Shown: positions 14,021 to 23,169 of the stretch, piece by piece
Layout: the number at the start of each line of letters is the position of its first letter
Numbering within the stretch: position 1 is the stretch's first letter
Source of the DNA: an uncultured Coriobacteriaceae bacterium
GTDB lineage: Bacteria; Actinomycetota; Coriobacteriia; Coriobacteriales; UMGS124
DNA: 24,060 bases
Assembly: GCA_902783515.1 (NCBI GenBank)
Contig: CACZRK010000399.1
Coordinates: 1 to 24,060 of the forward strand
Direction of reading: 5' to 3'
Program-made: the position numbers and the translations under genes
Notes under the pieces: model-generated
The model's input: the letters and a program-made list of their open reading frames with translations, nothing else
What the model was told of the DNA's origin: nothing
Databases searched by the model: none

Positions 14021-16026
14021 TCATCAGCCTGTTCGCGGCGTCCGTCGTGCTGTCGCTGCTCGCCGGCACGCTCTCCATCATGCTGCGCGCCCGCGACGCG
14101 GTCGCGAAGGGCGTCGGGTGCTGGATGGGCGCCGCCGCGGCGGCCCTGTCGCTCGTCGCCGGCTTTGCCGCCATGGTGGGGGAGGGCGCTCGCGCGAGCA
14201 TGCCGTTCCTGTTCCCGTTCGCGGCGTTCACCGTGCAGCTGAACCCGCTGGAGGGCGTGCTCGTCTGCGTCATCTCGGTGCTGGCGCTCGTCGCGTTTGT
14301 GTACGGCCTGTCGTACTTTGACGAGTACCCGGGCAAGGTCGGCCGCGCCTGCATGTTCATGAACTACTTCGTGGCGTCCATGCTGCTGGTCATCACGGCC
14401 GACAACGCCTTCTGGTTCCTCGTGTTCTTTGAGCTCATGTCGCTGACCTCGTACTTCCTGGTCACCCTGGAGGAGAACCCGTCCTCCATCAAGGGCGGCC
14501 TCACGTACCTGGTCATGGCGCACATCGGCTTCGTCATGATCATGATGTCGTTCTTGGTCATGAGCGTGAAGGCAGGCTCCTTCGAGTTCTCCGCCTTCCG
14601 CACGCTCGACCTGTCGCCGGCGCTCGCGAGCGTCTGCTTCGTGCTCGCGTTCTTCGGCTTCGGCGCGAAGGCCGGCATCATCCCGCTGCACTCCTGGCTG
14701 CCCCAGGCGCACCCCGAGGCGCCGTCCAACGTGAGCGCCCTCATGTCCGGCGGCATGATCAAGATCGGCGTCTTCGGCATCGTCAAGGTCGGCGTCGACC
14801 TGCTCGGCGCCTCGGGCGCCCAGCTGTGGTGGGGCCTGCTCGTGCTGGTCGTGGGCGCCGTCTCCTCCGTCCTCGGCGTCGTCTTCGCCCTGGCGGAGCA
14901 TGACGTCAAGCGCCTGCTTGCGTACCACTCCGTGGAGAACATCGGGATCATCCTGCTCGGCGTGGGCGTGTGCCTGATCGGCTCCGCGATGGGCAACCTC
15001 GTGCTGGCCGGCCTTGGCCTGGTCGCCGCGCTGTACCACACGGTCAACCACGCCATGTTCAAGGGCGAGCTCTTCCTTGGCGCCGGCGCGCTGCTCTACA
15101 GCGTGAAGACCCGCAACATGGAGCTCATGGGCGGCCTCGTGCGCCGCATGCCCTGGACCGCCGGCTGCTTCCTGATCGGCGCCCTGGCGATCTCCGCCAT
15201 CCCGCCGCTCAACGGCTTCGCCTCCGAGTGGCTCACGTACCAGTCCCTGTTCGAGGCCGCGTTCCTCGGCGGGCGCGTGCCCATGGTCTTCGCCGTCCTG
15301 GCGGCCGTCGCCCTGGCGATCACCGGCTCGCTTGCCGTGACCTGCTTCGTGAAGGCGTACGGCGTCTCGTTCTCCGGCGCGCCGCGCTCCCAGGCGGCCG
15401 CCGAGGCCCGCGAGGTCCCGCTGCCGATGGTCGTCTCGCAGGTCCTGCTCGCCGCCATCTGCGTCGCGCTCGGCCTGGGCGCCCCGCTGTTCGTGCCCGT
15501 CATGGCCCACGTCGCGTCCTTCACGATGGGCGCGCCCGCGATCGTTGCCGCCGACGGCGCGGCGATCCAGAACGCCATCTCCGGCACGGCGGTCTCCACG
15601 CCGCTGATCGCGGTCCTGCTCGCCGTCGGCGCGCTCGTCGCCGTCGTCGCCGTGCGCTGCTTCGCGAAGGGCCTGGCGCCCAAGACCGAGGACCCGTGGG
15701 CCTGCGGCTACGGCTCGGAGACGAGCATGGAGCCGGTCGCGACCTCGTTCGCGTCCGACGTGAGCATGTTCCTGAGCCCGCTCTACCGCCTGCGCGAGGT
15801 CTGCACGGCCGCGTGCTGGGGCGTCGCGCACTTCTTCCAGAAGGCGACCGGCCTCGCCCGCTGGATGGAGCCGCAGCTTGACCGGTATCTGGTGGATGAC
15901 GTCGCGCACGGCGTGGACGTCCTGGGCGGCCTCGCCCAGAGGATCATGAGCGGTCGCATGGGCGCGTACGTCGCCTACATCGTGGTCGCCTTCGTGGTCT
16001 TCCTGGTGCTGGCCGTGATCCTGTAG
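14017..16026 (+). CDS. hyfB: Hydrogenase-4 membrane subunit B (antiporter-like)
   Basis: This 669-residue polytopic membrane protein belongs to the NuoL/Mrp antiporter-like family and matches E. coli HyfB in length (about 672). Conserved stretches include LMSLTSYFLVTLEENP near 143, HSWLPQAHPEAPSNVSALMS near 225, KRLLAYHSVENIGIILLG near 298 and HTVNHAMFKGELFLGAGAL near 343. These carry the lysine, glutamate and histidine positions of the ion channel in complex I. It starts in an ATGA overlap with hyfA, so translation is coupled. It is part of the membrane arm of the formate hydrogenlyase and may move H+ or Na+. Confidence 0.93.
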   Translation: MIISLFAASVVLSLLAGTLSIMLRARDAVAKGVGCWMGAAAAALSLVAGFAAMVGEGARASMPFLFPFAAFTVQLNPLEGVLVCVISVLALVAFVYGLSYFDEYPGKVGRACMFMNYFVASMLLVITADNAFWFLVFFELMSLTSYFLVTLEENPSSIKGGLTYLVMAHIGFVMIMMSFLVMSVKAGSFEFSAFRTLDLSPALASVCFVLAFFGFGAKAGIIPLHSWLPQAHPEAPSNVSALMSGGMIKIGVFGIVKVGVDLLGASGAQLWWGLLVLVVGAVSSVLGVVFALAEHDVKRLLAYHSVENIGIILLGVGVCLIGSAMGNLVLAGLGLVAALYHTVNHAMFKGELFLGAGALLYSVKTRNMELMGGLVRRMPWTAGCFLIGALAISAIPPLNGFASEWLTYQSLFEAAFLGGRVPMVFAVLAAVALAITGSLAVTCFVKAYGVSFSGAPRSQAAAEAREVPLPMVVSQVLLAAICVALGLGAPLFVPVMAHVASFTMGAPAIVAADGAAIQNAISGTAVSTPLIAVLLAVGALVAVVAVRCFAKGLAPKTEDPWACGYGSETSMEPVATSFASDVSMFLSPLYRLREVCTAACWGVAHFFQKATGLARWMEPQLDRYLVDDVAHGVDVLGGLAQRIMSGRMGAYVAYIVVAFVVFLVLAVIL

Positions 16027-16038
16027 GGGGTGGTACGC

Positions 16039-16965
16039 ATGTCAGTCTTCCTCGCCATCCTGCAGGTCGTCATCGTGACCCTGGTGGCGCCGCTCATCTC
16101 CGGCGCGACCCGCCTCATCCGTGCGAAGATGCACTCCCGCAAGGGCTCCGACGTCTTCCAGGACTATCGCGACATCGCCAAGCTCATGACGCGCCAGGAG
16201 GTCCGCTCCAACACCTCCAGCTTCGTCGCGCGGGTGATGCCGGTGCTGTACTTCGCGGTCATGGTCGTCCTCGCGTGCGGCATCCCGATGATCACGATCG
16301 CGAGCCCGGTGCCGCTGCTCGGCGACATCATCACGGTGATCTACCTGCTGGCGCTGTCCCGCTTCTTCTTCTCGCTGGCGGCCGTGGACACGAGCTCCGC
16401 CTACGCGGGCCGCGGCGGCCTGCGCGAGCTGATCGTGGGCGTCCTCGTGGAGCCGACGATGCTGCTCGCGCTCTTCGCCGCCGCCCTGGTCGCCGGCTCC
16501 ACCAACATGGGCGCCATGGGGCTCGCCGTCGCCACCGGCGCGGTGTCCGCCCCGGTCGCCACGTTCCTGGCCGCCGTCGCCTTCGCGCTGGCGTGCTACG
16601 TGGAGCTCGGCAAGGTGCCGTTCGACATGGCCGAGGCCGAGCAGGAGCTGCAGGAGGGCCCGCTCGCCGAGTACTCCGGCCCGTCGCTGGCCCTGCTGAA
16701 GCTCTCCATGTCCATGAAGCAGGTCATCGTCGTCAGCTGGTTCCTCGCGATCTTCTTCCCGTTCGGCGCCGCCGCGACGCTCAACTTCGGGACGTTCCTG
16801 CTCGGGATCGTCGCCTGGTGCCTGAAGGTCGCCGTCGCGTTCGCGGTCTGCGCCGTCGTCGAGAACTCCGTGATGCGGACCCGCTACAAGCTGCTGGGCA
16901 CGCAGACGTGGGCGATCTTCGGCGTGTCCGTCCTGTCCTTCGCGTTCCTCATCGTCGGCGTGTAG
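16039..16965 (+). CDS. hyfC: Hydrogenase-4 membrane subunit C (NuoH-like)
   Basis: This 308-residue membrane protein is the NuoH/HycD-like subunit that anchors the hydrogenase module to the membrane arm. Diagnostic stretches are GSDVFQDYRDIAKLMTRQEV near 33, VDTSSAYAGRGGLRELIVG near 115 and ELGKVPFDMAEAEQELQEGP near 188, the last being the conserved acidic loop that faces the peripheral arm. ATG 16039 is preferred over GTG 16030 because AGGGGG at 16025-16030 then lies 8 bases upstream. It follows hyfB by 12 bp. Confidence 0.93.
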   Translation: MSVFLAILQVVIVTLVAPLISGATRLIRAKMHSRKGSDVFQDYRDIAKLMTRQEVRSNTSSFVARVMPVLYFAVMVVLACGIPMITIASPVPLLGDIITVIYLLALSRFFFSLAAVDTSSAYAGRGGLRELIVGVLVEPTMLLALFAAALVAGSTNMGAMGLAVATGAVSAPVATFLAAVAFALACYVELGKVPFDMAEAEQELQEGPLAEYSGPSLALLKLSMSMKQVIVVSWFLAIFFPFGAAATLNFGTFLLGIVAWCLKVAVAFAVCAVVENSVMRTRYKLLGTQTWAIFGVSVLSFAFLIVGV

Positions 16966-16983
16966 CCCGGAAGGAGGATACCA

Positions 16984-18465
16984 ATGTCATTCGGAATCGA
17001 GTCACTCCTCGGGCTGCTTGCCATCGTGGTGCCGTTCGTCGCCACCTTCGTCCTGCTGCTGCTCCCGCAGCGCTGGGCGAAGTGGGTCTGCATCAGCGGC
17101 GCCGCGCTGTCGTCGCTGCTCGTCGTGCTCGTCGCGTGGACGTTCGCGACCGGCGGCGCCCAGACGGCGGTCGTGCCCGTGCTGTCGCTGGGCGGCGTGC
17201 AGGTGCTCGGGTTCGTGTTCGACAAGGTCAGCACGCTGCTGGCCTGCGCGTTCGTTGTCATCGGCCTGCTCGTGAGCATCTACTCGGTGGCCTACATGTC
17301 GCCGAACAACCGCGAGCACCCCGACGCGCCGCGCCGTCGCTTCTACGCGTACCTGTCCATCTTCATCGGCGCGATGGCCGGCGTCGTGTACGCCAGCACG
17401 CTCATCGGCATGCTCGTGTTCTTTGAGATCACCGGGGCCTGCTCCTGGGGCCTCATCGGCTACTACCACACCCCGACGGCCACCAAGGCGGCCATGAAGG
17501 CCATGATCATCACGCACATAGGCTCGCTGGGCCTCGTGCTTGCCGCCATCATGACGTTCGCGCTGGCCGGCACCTTTGAGACGACCGCGATCGCCGGCCT
17601 GGCCGACGGCCCCAAGACCGTCGTGCTGCTCGGCATCCTGTTCGCCGCGTGGGCCAAGAGCGCGCAGTGGCCGCTGTACATGTGGCTGCCGAGCGCCATG
17701 GAGGCCCCGACCCCGGTCTCCGCGTACCTGCACGGCGCCTCCATGGTGAAGGTCGGCGTCTCGGTCTTCGCCCGCGCGCTGCTGTGCGCCGGCACGATCC
17801 CGCTGGCGGTCGGCTGGACCGCCGCGGTCGGCGCCCTGGTCACGATGCTTTTCGGGTTCCTGATGTACCTGCCGCAGACCGACATGAAGCGCTTGCTGGC
17901 CTTCTCCACGATTGCCCAGCTCGCCTACATCTTCATGGGCCTCGGCATCGCCGCCATCGCCTCCGCCCAGACCGGCGCGGGCGCCGCGGCCAGCCTCGCC
18001 TTCACCGGCGCGGTCTCGCACATCTTCAACCACGCCTGGGCCAAGACGCTGTTCTTCCTGGTGGCCGGCTCGCTGTCCTTCACGCTGGGCACGCGCATGC
18101 TGCCGAAGATCCGCGGCCTGCTGAGGGCCTACCCGGTCACGGGCGTGGCGTTCGCCTTCGCCGCCCTGGCGATCGCGGGCGTGCCGCCGATGAACTGCTT
18201 CTTCAGCAAGTTCCAGATCTTCGCCGGCGGCTTTGAGGCCGGCATGGCCAACCCGCTGCTGCTGGCGTTCGTGGTCATCATGATCCTGGAGACGGTCGCC
18301 ACCTTCGCCTGGTTCCTCCACTGGATGGGCCAGTGCCTGATGGGCGAGCCCTCCGAGACCGTGTCCGCCGGGCAGCCCCTGCCCGCGGCGATGGCCGGCG
18401 TGTTCGTCGTGCTGATGGTCATGGTGGTCGTCTCCGGCCCCCTGTCGGCAACGTGGCTCGGATAG
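16984..18465 (+). CDS. hyfD: Hydrogenase-4 membrane subunit D (antiporter-like)
   Basis: This 493-residue antiporter-like subunit is close to E. coli HyfD (about 479). It shows WLPSAMEAPTPVSAYLHGAS near 232, KRLLAFSTIAQLAYIFMGLG near 301 and FNHAWAKTLFFLVAGSL near 347, the NuoL/NuoM-type helices with channel lysines and histidines. HyfD is absent from the smaller hydrogenase-3 (Hyc) complex, so its presence marks the larger hydrogenase-4 type with extra potential ion-translocating subunits. ATG at 16984 has AAGGAGG at 16971-16977. Confidence 0.92.
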   Translation: MSFGIESLLGLLAIVVPFVATFVLLLLPQRWAKWVCISGAALSSLLVVLVAWTFATGGAQTAVVPVLSLGGVQVLGFVFDKVSTLLACAFVVIGLLVSIYSVAYMSPNNREHPDAPRRRFYAYLSIFIGAMAGVVYASTLIGMLVFFEITGACSWGLIGYYHTPTATKAAMKAMIITHIGSLGLVLAAIMTFALAGTFETTAIAGLADGPKTVVLLGILFAAWAKSAQWPLYMWLPSAMEAPTPVSAYLHGASMVKVGVSVFARALLCAGTIPLAVGWTAAVGALVTMLFGFLMYLPQTDMKRLLAFSTIAQLAYIFMGLGIAAIASAQTGAGAAASLAFTGAVSHIFNHAWAKTLFFLVAGSLSFTLGTRMLPKIRGLLRAYPVTGVAFAFAALAIAGVPPMNCFFSKFQIFAGGFEAGMANPLLLAFVVIMILETVATFAWFLHWMGQCLMGEPSETVSAGQPLPAAMAGVFVVLMVMVVVSGPLSATWLG

Positions 18466-18475
18466 GAGGTAGGAG

Positions 18476-19129
18476 ATGGGATACACACTCGTCAACATCC
18501 TGGGCGCGCTGCTCATCGTGACCTCGACCCTGGTGCTGCTCTCCAAGACCACGCGCCGCGCCGTCCTGTGCTACGCCGTGCAGTCGGCGGTCCTCGTCGC
18601 CCTGCTCTTCACGCTGGGCGTCACCACCGGCGCGCGCGAGCTCATCATCTGGGCCGTCACGGCGACCGTCACCAAGGTGATCTTCGTGCCGCTCGTGGTC
18701 TGGAACGTCTACAAGAAGATGGGCTGCCCCGACGAGAGCAACCTCGCGAGCAGGCTCAAGCCGGCGTGGAGCATCATCCTGGTCGCCGCCGAGGTGCTCG
18801 TGTGCTTCGTGGCCGTGGGCGGCATCCAGCTGCCGACCGCCGCCGCTGTGCGCCCGGCGCTGGCGATCTCGCTCGCGCACTTCTTCGTGGGCCTGACCTG
18901 CATCATCAGCTCGCGCAACATCATGAAGCAGATGTTCGGCTACTGCCTCATGGAGAACGGCTCGCACGTGACGCTCGCGCTGCTCGCGCCGCAGGCGCCC
19001 GAGCTCATCGAGGTCGGCATCACCACCGACGCGATCTTCGCCGTGCTCGTCATGTCCTTCGTCGTCCTGCGCATCTGGCGTGGCATGCACACGCTTGACG
19101 CGCGCGACCTCACCAACCTGAAGGGTTAG
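18476..19129 (+). CDS. hyfE: Hydrogenase-4 membrane subunit E (NuoK-like)
   Basis: This 217-residue membrane protein fits E. coli HyfE in length (about 216) and position between hyfD and hyfF. It has about seven hydrophobic segments. The segment SRNIMKQMFGYCLMENGSHV near 140 carries a buried glutamate of the kind found in NuoK-like ion-channel helices. ATG at 18476 follows a GGAGGTAGGAG purine run, 10 bp after the hyfD stop. HyfE is another subunit found in hydrogenase-4 but not in hydrogenase-3. Confidence 0.9.
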   Translation: MGYTLVNILGALLIVTSTLVLLSKTTRRAVLCYAVQSAVLVALLFTLGVTTGARELIIWAVTATVTKVIFVPLVVWNVYKKMGCPDESNLASRLKPAWSIILVAAEVLVCFVAVGGIQLPTAAAVRPALAISLAHFFVGLTCIISSRNIMKQMFGYCLMENGSHVTLALLAPQAPELIEVGITTDAIFAVLVMSFVVLRIWRGMHTLDARDLTNLKG

Positions 19130-19138
19130 GGGGTGGCC

Positions 19139-20722
19139 ATGAATCTCTCGATACTGCTGGTCGCGCTCCTGGCCAGCCCGCTCGTCTTCACGCTCATCAT
19201 GGCCGCCACGCCCCAGAGCGCCGGTCGTCCCGCGTTCGCCGGGATGCACATGGCCTCGCTGTCCATCGTGCTCGGCCTGTCGCTGGCCGTCGGCGTGCCC
19301 GCGCTCGTGAGCGGCCAGGCCGTGGACGCCTGCGGCCTGTGGCTGCACGTGGACGCCCTCAGCGCCATCTTCGTGCTGCTCATCGGCATCATCGGCTTCC
19401 TGACCGGCCTGTTCTCGCTGCCGTACGTCAGGCACGACGCGGAGGCCGGCCTCATGGGCGCCGACCGCGTGAAGCAGTACTACGCGCTGTACAGCCTGTT
19501 CGTCTTCACGATGCTGCTCGCCGCCGCGAGCAACAACCTGATCCTCACGTGGGCGGCCATCGAGGCCACGACGCTCTCCACCGTCTTCCTCGTGGGCATC
19601 TACCGCAACCGCGACTGCCTGGAGGCGTCGTGGAAGTACGCGATCGTCTGCACCTCCGGCGTCGCGTTCGGCCTGTTCGGCACGCTGCTCGTCTACGCGA
19701 ACGCGGCCGACGTCATGGCCAACCCGCACGAGGCGGCGTTCTTCACCGCGATCATGCCCTACGCGGGGCAGTTCGACCCGATGCTGACCAAGATCGCCTT
19801 CGCCTTCGCGCTCATCGGCTTCGGCACCAAGGCCGGCCTGTTCCCGATGCACACGTGGCTGCCCGACGCGCACTCCCAGGCGCCGAGCCCGGTGTCCGGC
19901 CTGCTCTCGGGCGTGCTGCTGAAGGTCGCCATCCTCGTGATCATCCGCTTCTACATGGTCGCGCTGGCGGCCGTGGGCGCCCTGTTCCCGAGCGTCCTTT
20001 TGCTCACGGTGGGCATCCTGTCCGTCGTGACCTCCGCGTTCTCGCTGGTCAGGCAGCATGACATCAAGCGCAAGTTCGCGTACCACTCCGTGGAGAACGT
20101 CGGCATCATCGCCGTCGCCCTGGGCATCGGCGGCCCGCTGGGCATCGCGGCGGCGCTGCTGCACTGCGTGTTCCACGGCATCACCAAGGCGCTGCTGTTC
20201 TGCCTGTCCGGCAACCTGCTCATGACGTACGGCACGCGCGACCTGCGCAGGATCACCGGCGTCATAGAGGTCGCCCCGGTCACGGCCACGCTGCTCACGG
20301 TCAGCCTCTTCGGCCTGGCCGGCTTCCCGCCGCTCGCGATGTTCGTGAGCGAGACCATGACGTTCGTGGCCGGCGCCTCCGCGCACCTGCTGTGGGTCGT
20401 CGTCGTGGTCGCGCTCGCGCTGACCGTCGTCATCGCCGTGATCATGCAGATCATCTCCGGCTCCGTGCTCGGGCATGCCCCCGAGGGCCAGGCGAAGGGC
20501 GACGTGGAGCCGCTCGCGCTGGTTCCCGAGTTCATCCTGCTCGCGTGCATCGTCTGGTTCGGCGTCGCGACGCCCACGCCGCTGGTGGCGGGCGTGGAGA
20601 ACAGCTGCGCGATCGTGCTGCAGTCCGACGACCTGGACGCGCTGCACACGGCGCCCCTGTATCGCGCGGTGTTTGACTCGCAGGCCGCGGCGCCGCAGGC
20701 CGCCGACGTCCAGAATGGATAG
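19139..20722 (+). CDS. hyfF: Hydrogenase-4 membrane subunit F (antiporter-like)
   Basis: This 527-residue antiporter-like subunit matches E. coli HyfF (about 526). Conserved helices include LILTWAAIEATTLSTVFLVG near 135, HTWLPDAHSQAPSPVSGLLS near 238, KRKFAYHSVENVGIIAVALG near 309 and HCVFHGITKALLFCLSGNLL near 342. ATG 19139 is preferred because AGGGGG (19128-19133) precedes it; GTG 19133 two codons earlier has no room for a ribosome binding site. It is the third antiporter-like subunit after HyfB and HyfD. Confidence 0.92.
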   Translation: MNLSILLVALLASPLVFTLIMAATPQSAGRPAFAGMHMASLSIVLGLSLAVGVPALVSGQAVDACGLWLHVDALSAIFVLLIGIIGFLTGLFSLPYVRHDAEAGLMGADRVKQYYALYSLFVFTMLLAAASNNLILTWAAIEATTLSTVFLVGIYRNRDCLEASWKYAIVCTSGVAFGLFGTLLVYANAADVMANPHEAAFFTAIMPYAGQFDPMLTKIAFAFALIGFGTKAGLFPMHTWLPDAHSQAPSPVSGLLSGVLLKVAILVIIRFYMVALAAVGALFPSVLLLTVGILSVVTSAFSLVRQHDIKRKFAYHSVENVGIIAVALGIGGPLGIAAALLHCVFHGITKALLFCLSGNLLMTYGTRDLRRITGVIEVAPVTATLLTVSLFGLAGFPPLAMFVSETMTFVAGASAHLLWVVVVVALALTVVIAVIMQIISGSVLGHAPEGQAKGDVEPLALVPEFILLACIVWFGVATPTPLVAGVENSCAIVLQSDDLDALHTAPLYRAVFDSQAAAPQAADVQNG

Positions 20723-20731
20723 GTGAGTGAG

Positions 20732-22513
20732 ATGAGTCCCAAGAAGAGTCCTGCCGACCTGACGGGAGCGGCCGCGCCGTCGCCCGCGCGCGGCTACGAG
20801 CGCATCTGCGAGAGCCACGTGGAGGCGGTCCGCGCCGCGATTCCCGGCGCCATCCAGGACGTGGCGTGGCAGACCGACGACCAGGTGACCGTGACGGTCA
20901 ACATAGACACGCTGCCCGACGTCGTCGCCTTCCTGTACTACAAGCGCGACGGCTGGCTGCCGATGATGGTCGGCAACGACGAGCGCAGCCTGTGCGGCGC
21001 GTACGCCGTGTACTACATCCTCTCCATGGAGGGCCAGGACCGCGGCTGGGTCGTCGTCCGCGGCGAGGTGGACCCCGTCACGCGCGAGTGGCCGAGCGTC
21101 ACCCCGCTCGTCCCCGCCTGCGTGTGGAGCGAGCGCGAGGTCCGCGACATGTTCGGCCTCGTGCCGGTCGGCCTGCCCGACAAGCGCCGCCTCGTCCTGC
21201 CCGACGACTGGCCCGACGGCCTGTACCCGCTGCGCAAGGACGCGATGGACTACCGCTTTCGCCCCGAGCCCGTCTCCGACCTGGAGAGCTACAAGTTCCT
21301 CACGGAGACCCACGGCAAGGAGACCACGGTCATGCCGATGGGCCCCATGCACATCACGAGCGACGAGCCCGGCCACTTTCGCCTGTTCGTGGAGGGCGAG
21401 ACGATCGTGGACGCGGACTACCGCCTCTTCTACGTGCACCGCGGCATGGAGAAGGTCGCCGAGACGCGCCTGAACTACGACGCCGTGACATTCCTCGCCG
21501 ACCGCGTGTGCGGCATCTGCGGCTGCGCCCACTCCGTGGCGTACGCCGAGGCCGTGGAGCGCGCGCAGCACATAGAGGTCCCGGAGCGCGCCCAGTGGAT
21601 CCGCGCGATCTGCCTGGAGGTGGAGCGCCTCCACTCGCACCTGCTCAACATCGGCCTGGTGTGCCACTACGCCGGCTTTGACACGGGCTTCATGCAGTTC
21701 TTCCGCGTGCGCGAGAAGGCCATGGACCTGGCCGAGAAGCTCACGGGCGCGCGCAAGACCTACGGCCTGAACGTCATCGGCGGCGTGCGGCGCGACATCC
21801 TGAAGGAGCAGCGGCAGGACACGATCCGCATCGTCCGCGAGCTGCGCGCCGAGGTGCGGGAGCTCGTGGACGTCCTCATGACGACCCCGAACTTCGAGAG
21901 CCGCACGAAGGGCGTCGGCCGCCTGGACCCGCAGATCGCCCGCGACTACTCCAACGTCGGCCCGCTCGTGCGCGGCAGCGGCTTTGACCGCGACGTGCGC
22001 TTCGTGCACCCGTTTGACGGGTACAAGGCGCTCGACCCGAGCCGGTTCAAGGCCGCCTCCCAGGCGAGCTGCGACGTGCAGGGGCGCACCCTCGTGCGCA
22101 TCCAGGAGTTCTACGACTCCCTGGACATGATCGAGGCGCTGCTCGACGGCATGCCCGAGGGCCCGATCCTGACCGAGGGGTGGACCTACACCCCGCACGT
22201 GTTCGGCATCGGCGCGACCGAGGCCCCGCGCGGCGAGGACGTGCACTGGGCGATGGTCGGCGACAACCAGAAGTGCTATCGCTGGCGCGCGAAGGCGGCC
22301 ACGTACAGCAACTGGCCCACGCTGCGCTTCATGCTGCGCGGCAACACCGTCGCCGACGCCGCGCTCATCATCGGCTCGCTGGACCCGTGCTACTCCTGCA
22401 CGGACCGCGTGACCGTGGTGGACGTCCATGACGGCGCGACCAAGACGATCACGAAGGACCAGCTGGAGACCTACTGCGTGGACCGCACGCACTCTCCGCT
22501 GCTCGACGACTAG
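20732..22513 (+). CDS. hyfG: [NiFe] hydrogenase large subunit (NuoC-NuoD fusion)
   Basis: This 593-residue catalytic subunit produces H2. Residues about 30-170 are a NuoC-like domain and the rest a NuoD-like hydrogenase domain. Nickel ligands are in RVCGICGCAHS (C260, C263) and DPCYSCTDR (C553, C556). The 34 residues after R559 correspond to the C-terminal peptide that HycI-type proteases remove after Ni insertion in E. coli HycE, so the protein is made as a precursor. This is a group 4 hydrogenase of the formate hydrogenlyase type. ATG 20732 has AGGTGAG (20721-20727) upstream; GTG 20723, abutting the hyfF stop, is an alternative start. Confidence 0.94.
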   Translation: MSPKKSPADLTGAAAPSPARGYERICESHVEAVRAAIPGAIQDVAWQTDDQVTVTVNIDTLPDVVAFLYYKRDGWLPMMVGNDERSLCGAYAVYYILSMEGQDRGWVVVRGEVDPVTREWPSVTPLVPACVWSEREVRDMFGLVPVGLPDKRRLVLPDDWPDGLYPLRKDAMDYRFRPEPVSDLESYKFLTETHGKETTVMPMGPMHITSDEPGHFRLFVEGETIVDADYRLFYVHRGMEKVAETRLNYDAVTFLADRVCGICGCAHSVAYAEAVERAQHIEVPERAQWIRAICLEVERLHSHLLNIGLVCHYAGFDTGFMQFFRVREKAMDLAEKLTGARKTYGLNVIGGVRRDILKEQRQDTIRIVRELRAEVRELVDVLMTTPNFESRTKGVGRLDPQIARDYSNVGPLVRGSGFDRDVRFVHPFDGYKALDPSRFKAASQASCDVQGRTLVRIQEFYDSLDMIEALLDGMPEGPILTEGWTYTPHVFGIGATEAPRGEDVHWAMVGDNQKCYRWRAKAATYSNWPTLRFMLRGNTVADAALIIGSLDPCYSCTDRVTVVDVHDGATKTITKDQLETYCVDRTHSPLLDD

Positions 22514-22529
22514 GAAGGGGGAGAAGGAG

Positions 22530-23168
22530 ATGCTCAAGCTCTGGAAGCTGGAGAGGAAGACGGGCGAGGCCACCGTCGCGTACCCGTTCGCCCCGCTCCC
22601 CGTCAACAAGGACATGCGCGGCAAGCCCGTCCACGATGCCGCCGCCTGCGTCGCCTGCGCCGCGTGCGCCGTCGCCTGCCCCGCCGACGCCATCTGGATG
22701 TCGGTGGACCCCGACGCGGAGACGATCACCTGGAACATCAACTACGGCCGCTGCATCTTCTGCGGCCGCTGCGAGGAGTCCTGCCCCTTTGAGGCGATCA
22801 GGCTGAGCCAGGAGTTCGAGCTGGCCGTCACCTCAAAGGCGGACCTGCACGACCAGGCCGTCTACAAGATCCAGGAGTGCTCCGTGTGCGGGCGCCCCTT
22901 TGCGCCGCGCAAGGAGGTCGACCTCGCCCGCCGCGTGCTTGACCAGGTGGTCGGCAGCGCCGCCGCGTGGCAGCGCGACGTCCTGGACGTGTGCCCCGCC
23001 TGCCGTCGGCGCCTGGACGCGCAGCGCGCCAAGGCGAGCTGCGACGCCGCCAACGCCGCCGTCCTGCTTGAGGCGATCGAGCGCGACGCGGCGCAGGCGG
23101 GCGGCGCCGACGCGGCCGGCGCGACCGACGCCGCCGACGGCGGCACGAGCGCGGAAGGGGTGAGGTAG
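22530..23168 (+). CDS. hyfH: Hydrogenase-4 iron-sulfur subunit H (NuoI-like)
   Basis: This 212-residue protein carries two [4Fe-4S] groups, C40/43/46/50 and C75/78/81/85, of the NuoI type. It relays electrons from the polyferredoxins to the small subunit. A further pair of CXXC motifs, C117/120 (ECSVCGRPF) and C155/158 (CPACRR), matches the extra metal site seen in E. coli HycF/HyfH. The C-terminal 45 or so residues are an Ala/Asp/Gly-rich tail that makes it longer than E. coli HyfH (about 181). ATG at 22530 follows GGAAGGGGGAGAAGGAG; the longer upstream frame overlaps hyfG and is rejected. Confidence 0.92.
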   Translation: MLKLWKLERKTGEATVAYPFAPLPVNKDMRGKPVHDAAACVACAACAVACPADAIWMSVDPDAETITWNINYGRCIFCGRCEESCPFEAIRLSQEFELAVTSKADLHDQAVYKIQECSVCGRPFAPRKEVDLARRVLDQVVGSAAAWQRDVLDVCPACRRRLDAQRAKASCDAANAAVLLEAIERDAAQAGGADAAGATDAADGGTSAEGVR

Positions 23169-23169
23169 C

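Noticed and set aside
18419..22741. Minus-strand open frame of 1440 codons opposite hyfE, hyfF and hyfG
   Set aside because: It is the complementary shadow of well-supported hyf genes in very GC-rich DNA. It encodes low-complexity His/Arg/Ala-rich sequence with no recognisable domain.
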